Shown one piece after another: positions 15,228 through 24,200 of a stretch of 64,000 nt of DNA. The notes beneath the pieces were generated by a model. It was not told the origin of the DNA and ran no database searches. It worked only from the letters and a program-made list of their open reading frames with translations. The position numbers and the translations under genes were made by a program. The DNA comes from CALAED01 sp036555725 (GTDB taxonomy: Bacteria > Actinomycetota > Actinomycetes > Streptosporangiales > Streptosporangiaceae), in assembly GCA_036555725.1 (NCBI GenBank), contig DATBKU010000101.1, positions 67,455 through 131,454 of the forward strand, written 5' to 3'. Positions within the stretch are counted from its first letter, which is position 1; every line of letters starts with the position of its first letter.

Positions 15228-16700
15228 GTGACTGCCGACGCACTCCACCTGCCGTCGCCGTGTGTCGTGGTGCTCGTCGGGCCGGGCGCGGCGGGCAAGT
15301 CCACCTGGGCCGAGGCGCACTTCCCGGCGGACATCATCGTCTCCAGCGACCGGCTGCGAGCCATGGTCGGCGCGGCCGAGGACGACATCACCGCCAGCGC
15401 GGACGCCTTCGCGCTGCTGGAGGAGATCGTCCGGCAGCGGGTGGGCCGCCGGCTCAGCACTGTGATCGACACCCTCGGACTCGACGCCGACCGGCGCGCG
15501 GCCTGGCTGGCGCTGGCCAGGCGGCACGACGTCCCCTGCGTGGCCGTCGCCTTCGACACGCCGTCCGACGTGTGCCGGGCCCGCAACCGGGAGCGGCCCA
15601 AGCGCATCCCGGCCGACGCCCTGACGGCGCAGCTACGCGCCTGGGCGCGAGTACGCGAGTCGTTGCCCGGTGAAGGGTTCGACGCCGTCCTCGAGCCGCA
15701 GCCCGTACGGGTCGTACCGAAGGCGTTCGCGGCGGCGACCGAGGCGGCGCGGCGGCAGCGCGAGCAACCGGCGGGCCTGCGCTTCGGCCTGCACCTCGCC
15801 ACATACCCCTGGAAGGACGCGACGGCCGGCCGGCTGCGCGAGATCGCGGCGGCCGCCGAGGACGCCGGCTTCGACGCGATCTACGTGATGGACCACTTCC
15901 GGCAGATCCCGCAGATCGGCCGGGCCTGGGAGGACTTCCTCGAGAGCTACACGACGCTCGCCTACCTCGCGGCCTGCACCGAGCGGGTCCGGCTGGGCGC
16001 GCTGGTCACCGGCATCACGTACCGCAATGTGGCACACCTCGGCAAGATCGTGGCCACCCTCGACGTGCTGAGCGGCGGCCGGGCGGTCTGCGGGCTCGGG
16101 CTGGCCTGGTTCAAGGACGAGCACGTCGCGTACGGCTGGGAGTTCCCGCCGGTCGCCGAGCGGTACGCCCTGCTCGAGGACGCGCTGCGGCTGCTGCCCG
16201 TGCTGTGGGGCCCGGGCAACCCGGCGTACGAGGGCACCGTGCTCTCCGTGCCGGACACGACGTGCTACCCGCGTCCGCTGCAGGAGCACGTGCCGATCAT
16301 CGTCGGCGGTGGTGGCGAGCGGCGCACGCTGCGGCTCGCGGCCCGGTACGCCGACGCCGCCAACGTCTTCGGCGACGCGGCAGCCGTACGGCACAAGGCG
16401 GCGGTGCTGCGAGCGCACTGCGCGGAGGCGGGACGCGACGTCGAGCTCACCCACCTATCGACCGCCCTGGTCGGCGCCGACGACGCGCAGGTAGCCGAAC
16501 TGGTGGACCGGCTGCGGCCGCGGCGGCAGGATCCCGGGCGGTATGCGGCGGCGGTCAACGCCGGCACGGTCGCCGACCACGTGGGCCGCTTCCGCGAGCT
16601 GGCCGAGGCGGGCGCGGCCGAGGTCATGATCCGCCTGCCGGACCTCACCGACCCGGCTCCCCTGGAACGGATGGCCAAGGTCATCGCGGCCTTCCGCTAG
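15228..16700 (+). CDS. Fusion of P-loop kinase and F420-type LLM oxidoreductase
   Basis: The 490-residue protein begins at GTG. Residues 1-165 form a P-loop NTPase of polynucleotide/zeta-kinase type (Walker A GPGAAGKST at about 18-26, then a shortened lid with RNRERPKR). Residues 185-490 form a luciferase-like monooxygenase fold (LRFGLHLATYPW ... GLGLAWF) of the group that uses coenzyme F420. The fusion is uninterrupted and both domains keep their core motifs. It resembles the TIGR03560-type F420-dependent family. The kinase domain may act on the same small molecule or nucleotide; no substrate is evident. It sits 3 nt behind the YdcF-like gene. Confidence 0.85.
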   Translation: MTADALHLPSPCVVVLVGPGAAGKSTWAEAHFPADIIVSSDRLRAMVGAAEDDITASADAFALLEEIVRQRVGRRLSTVIDTLGLDADRRAAWLALARRHDVPCVAVAFDTPSDVCRARNRERPKRIPADALTAQLRAWARVRESLPGEGFDAVLEPQPVRVVPKAFAAATEAARRQREQPAGLRFGLHLATYPWKDATAGRLREIAAAAEDAGFDAIYVMDHFRQIPQIGRAWEDFLESYTTLAYLAACTERVRLGALVTGITYRNVAHLGKIVATLDVLSGGRAVCGLGLAWFKDEHVAYGWEFPPVAERYALLEDALRLLPVLWGPGNPAYEGTVLSVPDTTCYPRPLQEHVPIIVGGGGERRTLRLAARYADAANVFGDAAAVRHKAAVLRAHCAEAGRDVELTHLSTALVGADDAQVAELVDRLRPRRQDPGRYAAAVNAGTVADHVGRFRELAEAGAAEVMIRLPDLTDPAPLERMAKVIAAFR

Positions 16701-16718
16701 CCAGGCCGGGTCGCGTTG

Positions 16719-17309
16719 TCACACGACGGCGGTGCCGATCAGGCCCTCCCGGGTCACCAGGCCGGCCAGTTGCTCCTCGGTAAGGCCCTCGGTGCCGGCG
16801 GGTCGAACGGGCAGGACCATGTAGCGGCTCTCGGCGCTGGCGTCCCACACCGTGATGTCGACGTCGGCGGGCAGGTCCAAGCCGAACTCGGCGAGCACCC
16901 CGCGCGGCTCCCGTACGGCACGGGAGCGGTAGGCCTCGCTCTTGTACCACGACGGCGACGGGCCCAGCAGCCCGATCGGATAGCACGAGCACAGCGTGCA
17001 GACGATGAGGTTGTGCCGGGCTGCGGTGTTGGCGACCACCTTGAGCCGCTGCTCCCGTAGCCCGCCGCGCATGGACAGGTCCAGCTCCGGCAGCGCGTCG
17101 TTCGCGTCGGCCAGTAGCCGGTCGCGGAAGCCCGCATCGGTCCAGGCATGGGCGACGATGCGAGCGCCGTTGACCGGCGAGGCGCCGCCCAGGAAGCGGT
17201 CGAGGATGGCATCCAGCTCTGTGTCGCTGACCAGCCCCGCCGCGATCAGCCGCTCCTCGAGCCGGCGCACGCGCGCGGCGACCGGCGTGCTCGCGTGATC
17301 ATCACTCAT
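16719..17309 (-). CDS. Cobalt-type nitrile hydratase alpha / thiocyanate hydrolase gamma subunit
   Basis: The 196-residue protein carries the metal site VCTLCSCYP with Cys104, Cys107 and Cys109. The Thr between the first cysteines is the mark of cobalt enzymes (iron enzymes have Ser). The active form needs post-translational oxidation of two of these Cys. It pairs with the two split beta genes upstream, overlapping the C-beta gene by 8 nt. The enzyme hydrates nitriles to amides or thiocyanate to carbonyl sulfide and ammonia. No activator (P14K/P15K-like) gene separate from the beta pieces is seen. Confidence 0.92.
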   Translation of the reverse strand: MSDDHASTPVAARVRRLEERLIAAGLVSDTELDAILDRFLGGASPVNGARIVAHAWTDAGFRDRLLADANDALPELDLSMRGGLREQRLKVVANTAARHNLIVCTLCSCYPIGLLGPSPSWYKSEAYRSRAVREPRGVLAEFGLDLPADVDITVWDASAESRYMVLPVRPAGTEGLTEEQLAGLVTREGLIGTAVV

Positions 17310-17637
17310 GGAGATCCTCCACCGGCTCCAGGGAGGCGTCGGTTGATGGGGGATGGCGGGCGGGGATTAGATACGACTGCCACAGGTCGACCGTCACCTC
17401 GTGGCCACCCGTGCCCCACAGGTCGCGCGCGGCGAAGCGCACCGTGTAGACCGGCTCGACCCGTGGCGCTGGAACGCCGCGCACCACGTCGTCGGGCAGC
17501 GGCCAGGTGCCCTGCACCTCGACCACCTCGCCCACCTGGCCACGGGCGTAGCGGGGCAGCCGGTTGTGATGGTCGGGGTCGACGGCTTGGGTGGCCACCC
17601 GGTCGCCGGCCACGAACCGCGCTGCCGCCTCACTCAT
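17302..17637 (-). CDS. Nitrile hydratase beta, C-terminal half as a separate subunit
   Basis: The 111-residue protein equals the SH3-like C-terminal domain of nitrile hydratase beta. It has FVAGDRVAT, the Arg-bearing NRLPRYARGQ stretch that contacts the oxidised Cys in known enzymes, and YTVRFAARDLWG ... VDLWQSYL. It starts at ATG 17637, overlapping the N-beta stop by 8 nt (ATGAGTGA). The same 8-nt overlap links it to the alpha gene. In thiocyanate hydrolase this half is the separate alpha subunit (ScnA). Confidence 0.9.
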   Translation of the reverse strand: MSEAAARFVAGDRVATQAVDPDHHNRLPRYARGQVGEVVEVQGTWPLPDDVVRGVPAPRVEPVYTVRFAARDLWGTGGHEVTVDLWQSYLIPARHPPSTDASLEPVEDLHE

Positions 17638-17899
17638 CGGCCAGCACCCCGCGTTCCTCGAGCAGCATCTCCATCGCCGCCAGCCACCGTTCGTAGTAGG
17701 AGGCGGCAAGGTAATCCTGCGGCGGCATCCGCTCGGCCGCGTCACGGTGCTCGTCGAGGGTGTAGACCCCGCGGCGGACCAGGGCGGCGTTGAGCGCGAA
17801 GACCCGCGCCTCCCAGTCGGCGTGGAAGGGGGGCTCCTCCTTCTCGACGGCCAGCTCGCCGAAGCCTGTCTGTCCTCCGATGTCGTTGACCCGGCTCAT
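17630..17899 (-). CDS. Nitrile hydratase beta, N-terminal half as a separate subunit
   Basis: The 89-residue protein equals the helical N-terminal part of nitrile hydratase beta (MSRVNDIGGQTGFGEL ... YYERWLAAMEMLL). It is the first gene of the three, followed by C-beta and alpha with 8-nt overlaps. The order N-beta, C-beta, alpha is that of scnB-scnA-scnC of thiocyanate hydrolase. Three-part nitrile hydratases such as toyocamycin ToyJKL are also known. No strong RBS is visible and the GH2 stop is only 13 nt upstream, so it may be read through from the GH2 transcript. Confidence 0.88.
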   Translation of the reverse strand: MSRVNDIGGQTGFGELAVEKEEPPFHADWEARVFALNAALVRRGVYTLDEHRDAAERMPPQDYLAASYYERWLAAMEMLLEERGVLADE

Positions 17900-17912
17900 A
17901 CGGTCTAGGAAA

Positions 17913-20900
17913 TCACGTCGGGTTGCCGATGTTGAGCTCCGCGATGCGCATAAAGCCGGTCGACGTGCCTGGCGCCGGGCTGGTCAGGTCCAATCTGATC
18001 GTGGTCGTACGGACGGGATCGAAGGTGAGGGTCGTCGGCTGGTTGGACGCGGTGGCCCGGTCGACCTGGAGGTTCTTGACGGGCACGAAGGCCTTGCCGT
18101 TCCAGTAGCTGACGCCGAACTGGGCGGGCAGGGCGTTGCTGCCGTCGACCGTGAACGACGCCTGCACCTGGCCGATCGTCTCGGCCGCCGGCCGCCGTAC
18201 CGAGACCCATTCCGTGGCGTGGGCGCGGCTGATCGCCGGCAACAGCGCCGTGGCGGCCTTGTTGTAGAAGTTCGACCAGCCGGTGGCCAGGTTGCCGTCG
18301 AGCATGGCGGCGGGCAGGGTGTTCGGCGCGCCCGAGTAGCTCGCGTCCGCGGGCGACTGCTCGAGTGGTGTCTGCGCGGGCGGGTGGTAAGGGTCGGTGG
18401 CCGCCGGTGCCGGGCCGTGCGCAGGCGTCGCGGTGATCTTCGTGGTCGCCGTACGCAGCCCGGGACCGGAGGCGGTGACGGTGATGGGCCCGGCGTGCCC
18501 GGTCGACTGGACGATCGCCAGGGCCTTGCCGTTGAACGCCCGCCTGGTCGAGGCCTTGTAATTCTCGGCGCTCTCCTCCCGGCCGTTGTCCAGGCCGGCG
18601 AGCGTGCCGCCGGTGACCTTGAAGTCGATGGCGTTGTCGGCGCCGGGCACGGTCACACCGCGGCTGTCCACGACATCGACGTCGACGAACGACAGCGACC
18701 GGCCGTCGGCGGTGACGACCTTCTTGTCCGGGGTCAGCCGCAGGGTCCGGGGCGCGCCGGCCGTCTGCAGCTCGTCGGTCGCCACCACCTTGCCGTTCCG
18801 GCTGGCCCTGGCGACCAGGCGCCCGGGCGCGTACGGGACGTTCCACGTCAGGTGCAGCTTGCCGGCGCTGCCGTTCGGGCTGGTGTAGCTGCCGGGGAAC
18901 GGGCCGGACGTGACGTTCTTGTCGTCGCCGGTCGGCTCGGTCGTCTCGAGGTAGGGACGGCCGTCGGCCGTGGTCTTGTGGTCGAACTTCTGTACGCCGA
19001 GCGACTTGCCGTTGAGGAACAGCTCGACGGTGTCGACGTTGGCGTACGCCCAGACCTGCACGGGCTCGCCCGGTTTGTGGTCGGTCCAGTTCATGGGCAG
19101 CAGGTGCACCATGGGGTCGTCGGTCCACTGGCTGCGGAACAGCCAGTACATGTCCTTCGGGAAGCCCGCGGTGTCGACGGCCCCGAAGAACGACGACTTG
19201 ACGGGGAAGACGTTGTACGGCGTCGGCTCGCCGATGTAGTCGATGCCCGACCACAGGAACTCACCGGCGAAGAACGTCCGGTCGCGGTCCTTCTTCAGCC
19301 CGTACTCGCCGCTCATCGTCCACGAGGCCAGGTTGTTGTCGTAGGAGGACGTGCCGCGCTTGCCCGGGGTGTAGTTCTCCCCGGTGTTGAGCTGCTCGGG
19401 GTCCTGGTAGACGCCGCGCGTCGACTCCTCCGACGACGACTCCGACTCGAAGAAGAACTTCGTCGGGTAGCGGGCGTGCAGGGCGTCGACGGAGCCGGCC
19501 GTGTTGTAGTTCAGGCCCATGCCGTCGAGGAGGTTCAGGATCTGGTCCTGCGCCGATCCGGGAGAGGGCACGCTGCGGTACTTGTCCGAGCCCATCACGA
19601 TCGGACGGGTCGTGTCGATCGACTTCACGTCGGCGATGAGGCGCTGCGCGATCGGCACGCCCACGGACACGCTGGTCGAGTCGGGGATCTCGTTGCCGAT
19701 CGACCACAGCACCACGGCCGGGGAGTTCTTGGCCGCGTTCACCATCTCCTTGACGTCGGCGTCGCTGTTCGCGTCGAAGAACCGGCCGTAGTCGAACTGC
19801 ACCTTCGGGCGCCGCCAGGTGTCGAACGCCTCGACCATCATCACGATGCCGAGCCGCTGACAGACGTCGATCATCTCGGGCGACGGCGGGTTGTGCGAGG
19901 TCCGGAACGCGTTGACCCCCATGCTCTTCATGATCTTCATCTGCCGTACGAGCGCGTCCCGGTTGATCGCCGCGCCCAGCGCGCCAAGGTCATGGTGCAG
20001 GTCGACGCCGTACAGCTTGGTGGGCCTGCCGTTGAGCAGGAAGCCGGCGTCCGGATCGAACGTGAACCAGCGGACACCGAACGTCGTCGTGGTCTCATCG
20101 ACCGTACGGCCGCCGGCCTTGACCTGCGTGCGCACGGTGTAGAGGTACGGGTGGTCGATCGACCACAGGGTCGGGTGGTTCAGCCGGATGTCGTCGGAGG
20201 CGGGCGACCCGCCGGCCGTGCCCGTCGCGGTGTGCGAGGCGACCGTACGGCCCTTCGCGTCGCGGATCGTGGAGACCACGTCCACCGGCTGGCCGGCGCC
20301 GGCCACGCTCGTCTCGACATGCACTGTCGTGTAGCCGTCGGCGTACGTGCTCTCGACGTTCGGCGTCGTGACGAACACGCCGTGCCGGGCCACGTGCACG
20401 GGGTCGGTGACGACGAGATGGACGTTGCGGTAGATGCCGCTGCCGGAGTACCACCGGCTGCTGGGCAGCTGGTTCTGCACCTTGACGGCGATGACGTTGG
20501 GCGTCTTGCCGTCGGTGTGCGCGAGGTCGGTCAGGTCGATGTTGAACCCGGTGTAGCCGTACGGATGGTTGCCCGCGAGCTGCCCGTTCACATAGACGTA
20601 GGAGTCCATGTAGACGCCGTCGAACTCGACCGAGATCCGCTTGCCGGCCAGCGACGGCGGCAGGGTGAACGACTTGCGGTACCAGCCGAGGCCGCCCTGC
20701 AGGAACCCGGTGCCGCTGTTGGTCGACGCGGTGGCCGTCGGGTTCAGCTCGATGCTCCAGTCGTGCGGGAGGTTGACGCGCCGCCAGGCGGAGTCGTCGA
20801 AGCCGGGCTGATACGCATCAGCGTAAGCCCCAGACGGGTCGGTGATGCCGTCCGGGTTGACCAGGGCGAACCGCCAGCCCTGGTCGAAGTCCTGGACCCG

Positions 20901-21053
20901 GGCGTCGGTGGCGCCCGGTGCCGGCCCGTGGCCGTGGGATGTCGCCGGTGCCGCGGCGCGCGCTCGTTGCGCGCCGAGGGCGGGGCCGAGCGCGAGAACG
21001 CAGACGAACGCCGCGAGCGCGGCAAGGCTTCTGTTGAGCAGTGTTCCGACCAT
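17913..21053 (-). CDS. Secreted GH2 glycoside hydrolase (beta-galactosidase type) with discoidin-like C-terminus
   Basis: The 1046-residue protein has a signal peptide (about residues 1-34), a GH2 sugar-binding jelly-roll, an Ig-like domain and a TIM barrel. The acid/base is Glu455 in SIGNEIPD and the nucleophile Glu598 in FAGEFLWSG. Additional beta domains follow, then a C-terminal F5/8-type module (about 910-1046) likely to bind glycan. It probably cleaves beta-galactosides or related residues outside the cell. RBS GAGGAA precedes ATG 21053. It is divergent from the GH38 gene, 150 bp apart, and is followed 13 nt later by the nitrile hydratase genes. Confidence 0.88.
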   Translation of the reverse strand: MVGTLLNRSLAALAAFVCVLALGPALGAQRARAAAPATSHGHGPAPGATDARVQDFDQGWRFALVNPDGITDPSGAYADAYQPGFDDSAWRRVNLPHDWSIELNPTATASTNSGTGFLQGGLGWYRKSFTLPPSLAGKRISVEFDGVYMDSYVYVNGQLAGNHPYGYTGFNIDLTDLAHTDGKTPNVIAVKVQNQLPSSRWYSGSGIYRNVHLVVTDPVHVARHGVFVTTPNVESTYADGYTTVHVETSVAGAGQPVDVVSTIRDAKGRTVASHTATGTAGGSPASDDIRLNHPTLWSIDHPYLYTVRTQVKAGGRTVDETTTTFGVRWFTFDPDAGFLLNGRPTKLYGVDLHHDLGALGAAINRDALVRQMKIMKSMGVNAFRTSHNPPSPEMIDVCQRLGIVMMVEAFDTWRRPKVQFDYGRFFDANSDADVKEMVNAAKNSPAVVLWSIGNEIPDSTSVSVGVPIAQRLIADVKSIDTTRPIVMGSDKYRSVPSPGSAQDQILNLLDGMGLNYNTAGSVDALHARYPTKFFFESESSSEESTRGVYQDPEQLNTGENYTPGKRGTSSYDNNLASWTMSGEYGLKKDRDRTFFAGEFLWSGIDYIGEPTPYNVFPVKSSFFGAVDTAGFPKDMYWLFRSQWTDDPMVHLLPMNWTDHKPGEPVQVWAYANVDTVELFLNGKSLGVQKFDHKTTADGRPYLETTEPTGDDKNVTSGPFPGSYTSPNGSAGKLHLTWNVPYAPGRLVARASRNGKVVATDELQTAGAPRTLRLTPDKKVVTADGRSLSFVDVDVVDSRGVTVPGADNAIDFKVTGGTLAGLDNGREESAENYKASTRRAFNGKALAIVQSTGHAGPITVTASGPGLRTATTKITATPAHGPAPAATDPYHPPAQTPLEQSPADASYSGAPNTLPAAMLDGNLATGWSNFYNKAATALLPAISRAHATEWVSVRRPAAETIGQVQASFTVDGSNALPAQFGVSYWNGKAFVPVKNLQVDRATASNQPTTLTFDPVRTTTIRLDLTSPAPGTSTGFMRIAELNIGNPT

Positions 21054-21203
21054 GGGTTCCTCGCCGCCCGCTACTCGACAATAACCAACAGAAAGCAGCA
21101 AGATCGAACAAGCCTCGTTATCGTCCGCCCAGATCATCGGGCTGTCAATGGGCGTTTCATTTTTGCCATCCTGGCAGCGGGTGAACTTCGGAGAGGGGTA
21201 CGG
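21054..21203. promoter_or_regulatory. Shared promoter region of GH2 and GH38
   Basis: This 150-bp AT-richer region must contain both promoters. An imperfect palindrome GCCCAGATCATCGGGC lies at 21127-21142, and a purine-rich A-tract region (21084-21113) lies on the GH2 side. No CebR box is present, so these genes probably answer to a different regulator. Confidence 0.4.
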
Positions 21204-24200
21204 ATGCGGATCACGGCCGTCGAGTCCACCGACCTGTTCGTCGGGTCGGCGCAGAGCCCGTGTCAGGTCGTGCGGGTGACGCTGACCGGCGCGCCGACCG
21301 GCCCGGTCCGCGTGCAGGTGGCGGGGCCCGCCGTGTCGACTCCGGAGCCCGAGGTCGTGCCGGCCCTGCCGGACGGCGAGGAGCGGGTGGTGGAGGTCGG
21401 CGTGGCGGTGGCCGCCCCGGCCGCCGAGGGCGCGACGCGACGCGTGACCGCCCTCGCCGAAGCCGAGGGCGAACGGGTCACCGCCGAGGCCGAGATCGAG
21501 GTCGCGGCGACCGGGTGGACGATGTGGATGGTCTCGCACTTCCACTACGACCCCGTCTGGTGGAACACCCAGGCCGGCTTCACGGAGACCTGGTACGACC
21601 TGCCCGCCGCCGAGGGGCTGCGGCCGCCCGTCGTCAAGACCGCCTTCGACCTCGTCCGCGCGCACCTCGACGCCGCCCGGCACGACCCCGACTACCGGTT
21701 CGTGCTGGCGGAGCTCGACTACCTGAAGCCGCACTGGGACGCGTTTCCGGAGGACCGGGCCGACCTGCGCCGGTTCCTCCGCGAAGGCCGGGTCGAGCTG
21801 GTCGGCGGCAACTACAACGAGGCCAACGGCAACCTGACGCATCCGGAACAGGCGATCCGCAACGCGGTCCACGGCATCGGGTACCAGCGCGACGTGGTCG
21901 GAGGCGATCCGCGGTCGGCCTGGATGCTCGACGTCTTCGGGCACGACCCGGCCTACCCCGGGCTGATGGCCGACGCGGGGCTCGACTCCAGCGCCTGGGC
22001 GCGCGGACCGTTCCACATGTGGGGGCCGAACCGGCACGTCGGCGACAACACCCGCATGCAGTTCCCGAGCGAGTTCGAGTGGATCTCACCGACCGGGCGC
22101 GGGCTGCTCACCAGCTACATGACCAACCATTACGGCGCGGGCTGGGACATCGACAACCGGGCCGGCACCCTCGACGAGGCGCTGGCGGAGGCGTACCGGC
22201 AGTTCAGCGAGCTCAAGCCGGTCGCGGCGACGCGCAACGTGCTGCTGCCGGTCGGCGCCGACCACGTGGTGCCGTCGCGATGGTGCACCGAGATCCATCG
22301 AGCCTGGGCCAAGCGGTACGTCTGGCCGCGCTTCCAGACCGCCGTGCCGCGCGACTTCTTCGCCGCCGTACGGGCCGAGCCGGGCATCTCCTTTAGCCCG
22401 CAGACCCGCGACATGAACCCGGTCTACACCGGCTGCGACGTGTCGTACATCGACACCAAGCAGGCCCAGCGCGCCGCCGAGGTGGCCGTGCTCGACGGTG
22501 AGCGGCTGGCCACCTTGGCCGCGCTCCTCGACGGAGCGAGGTATCCGAGCGAGGCGCTCGACAAGGCGTGGCGGCTGCTGGCCTTCGGCGCGCACCACGA
22601 CGCCATCACCGGAAGCGAGTCCGACCAGGTGTACCTCGACCTCCTCGGCGGCTGGCGGGAGGCGTACGAGCTGGGAACCGCGGTGCGCGGGGCGGCGATC
22701 GAGCGCATCGCGGCGCACGCCGACACCGATGGACCGGGGCGGCCACACGGACCGGGGCGGCCGATCGTCGCGGTCAACACGCTGTCGTGGACGCGTGACG
22801 GCATCACGACGGTGGAGCTGTCCTACCCGCCGGGCGCGACGACCGGGGTCGAGGTGCGCGACGACAACGGCGATGTGGTGCCGTCGGTCGCGGACGGTGT
22901 GTGGCGGCACCCCGACGGCACCGTGGGGCTGCTGACCTTGACGTTCCTGGCCCGTGACGTGCCGTCGCTCGGCTTCCGTACGTACTGGGTGGTCAATGCC
23001 GCCGACGTGCCCGCCTGGAGCGGCGTCGACGGCGTCGCGGCCGAGAACGAGACGTTCCGGGTGGCGGCCGACCCGGCGCGCGGCGGCGCGCTCGCGCGGA
23101 TCACCGATCTCCGCACCGGGCGCGAGGTGCTGCGCCCCGGCGGGCTGGGCGGGCAGCTGGTGCTGCAGGAGGAGTACCCCACGCATCCGGTGTGGGGTGA
23201 GGGCCCGTGGCACCTGCTGCCGAAGGGGCCCGGCCGTGGTCCGGCGGCGGCGACGGTCCGGGCCGAGACGTGCCCGATCGGCAGCCGCATCGTGGCCGAG
23301 ACGGCGTGGTCGGGCGGGCTCCGCGTCACGCAGGAGGTCCTGCTGTGGCACGGCGTCGATCGCATCGACTTCCGCGCCCATGTCGACGGCTCGATCGGGC
23401 AGGATCACCTGCTGCGGGTCAGGTTCGACGCCGACCTGCCGGGCGCCAAGCCGGTGGCGGAGGTCGGCTTCGCGGCCATCGGCCGCTCGTTCGGCTTCCC
23501 CAACTCCGACGCCGGCCCGAGCCTCTGGACGCTGGAGACGCCGGTGCACACCTGGGCCGGGCTCAGCGCGCCCGTCCGGCTCGCGCTGCCGGATGGGCGG
23601 CACCACGCGATCGGCGTCGCCGAGGTGATCGCACCGGACGGCGGCACGGGCCGGCACGCCGCCGAGATCCGCGCGCTGCTGGCCGCGCTGGCCGCGCAGG
23701 GCGTGACCGCCACCTGCACGTCGGCGGACGGACCTCGGTACGGCTCGCTCGACGTCGACTCCAACTTCCCGGACGTACGGATCGTCCTCGGGGCCGGCGC
23801 CTTTACAGTCGAGCCGCCGATCGAGGAGGCGCTGGCCCGGCACGGCCGGGTGCTGGTGCCGCCCGCCCGGCCGCTGACCGAGACCCTGGTGCCCGACGCG
23901 GACGTGCGCGGCCGGCGCGACCTGCCCGTTTTCATCGTGGCCGGCGACGACCTCACCCGGCCCACCACCTCATCCGATACCGCCCTGGGCGCGGCGATCC
24001 GCGCGCTGACCGACGACCTGGCCGACGCGGTCGTCGAGGTGCCGTACGGCGACACCCTGGAGCCGGTCGCCGACTACTCGATCGGCCTGCTCAACCAGGG
24101 AACCCCGAGCTTCGTGGCGGACGCCGACGGGTCGCTGTACCTGTCGCTGATGCGGGCCTGCAGCGCCTGGCCGTGCGGGGTCTGGCTCGACGGCGAGAAA

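Noticed and set aside
17790..21203. Open frame on the plus strand over the whole GH2 gene, joined to GH38
   Set aside because: It is a high-GC antisense shadow with Arg/Val/Gly-rich low-complexity protein; GH2 on the minus strand has full motifs and GH38 has its own RBS and ATG at 21204.
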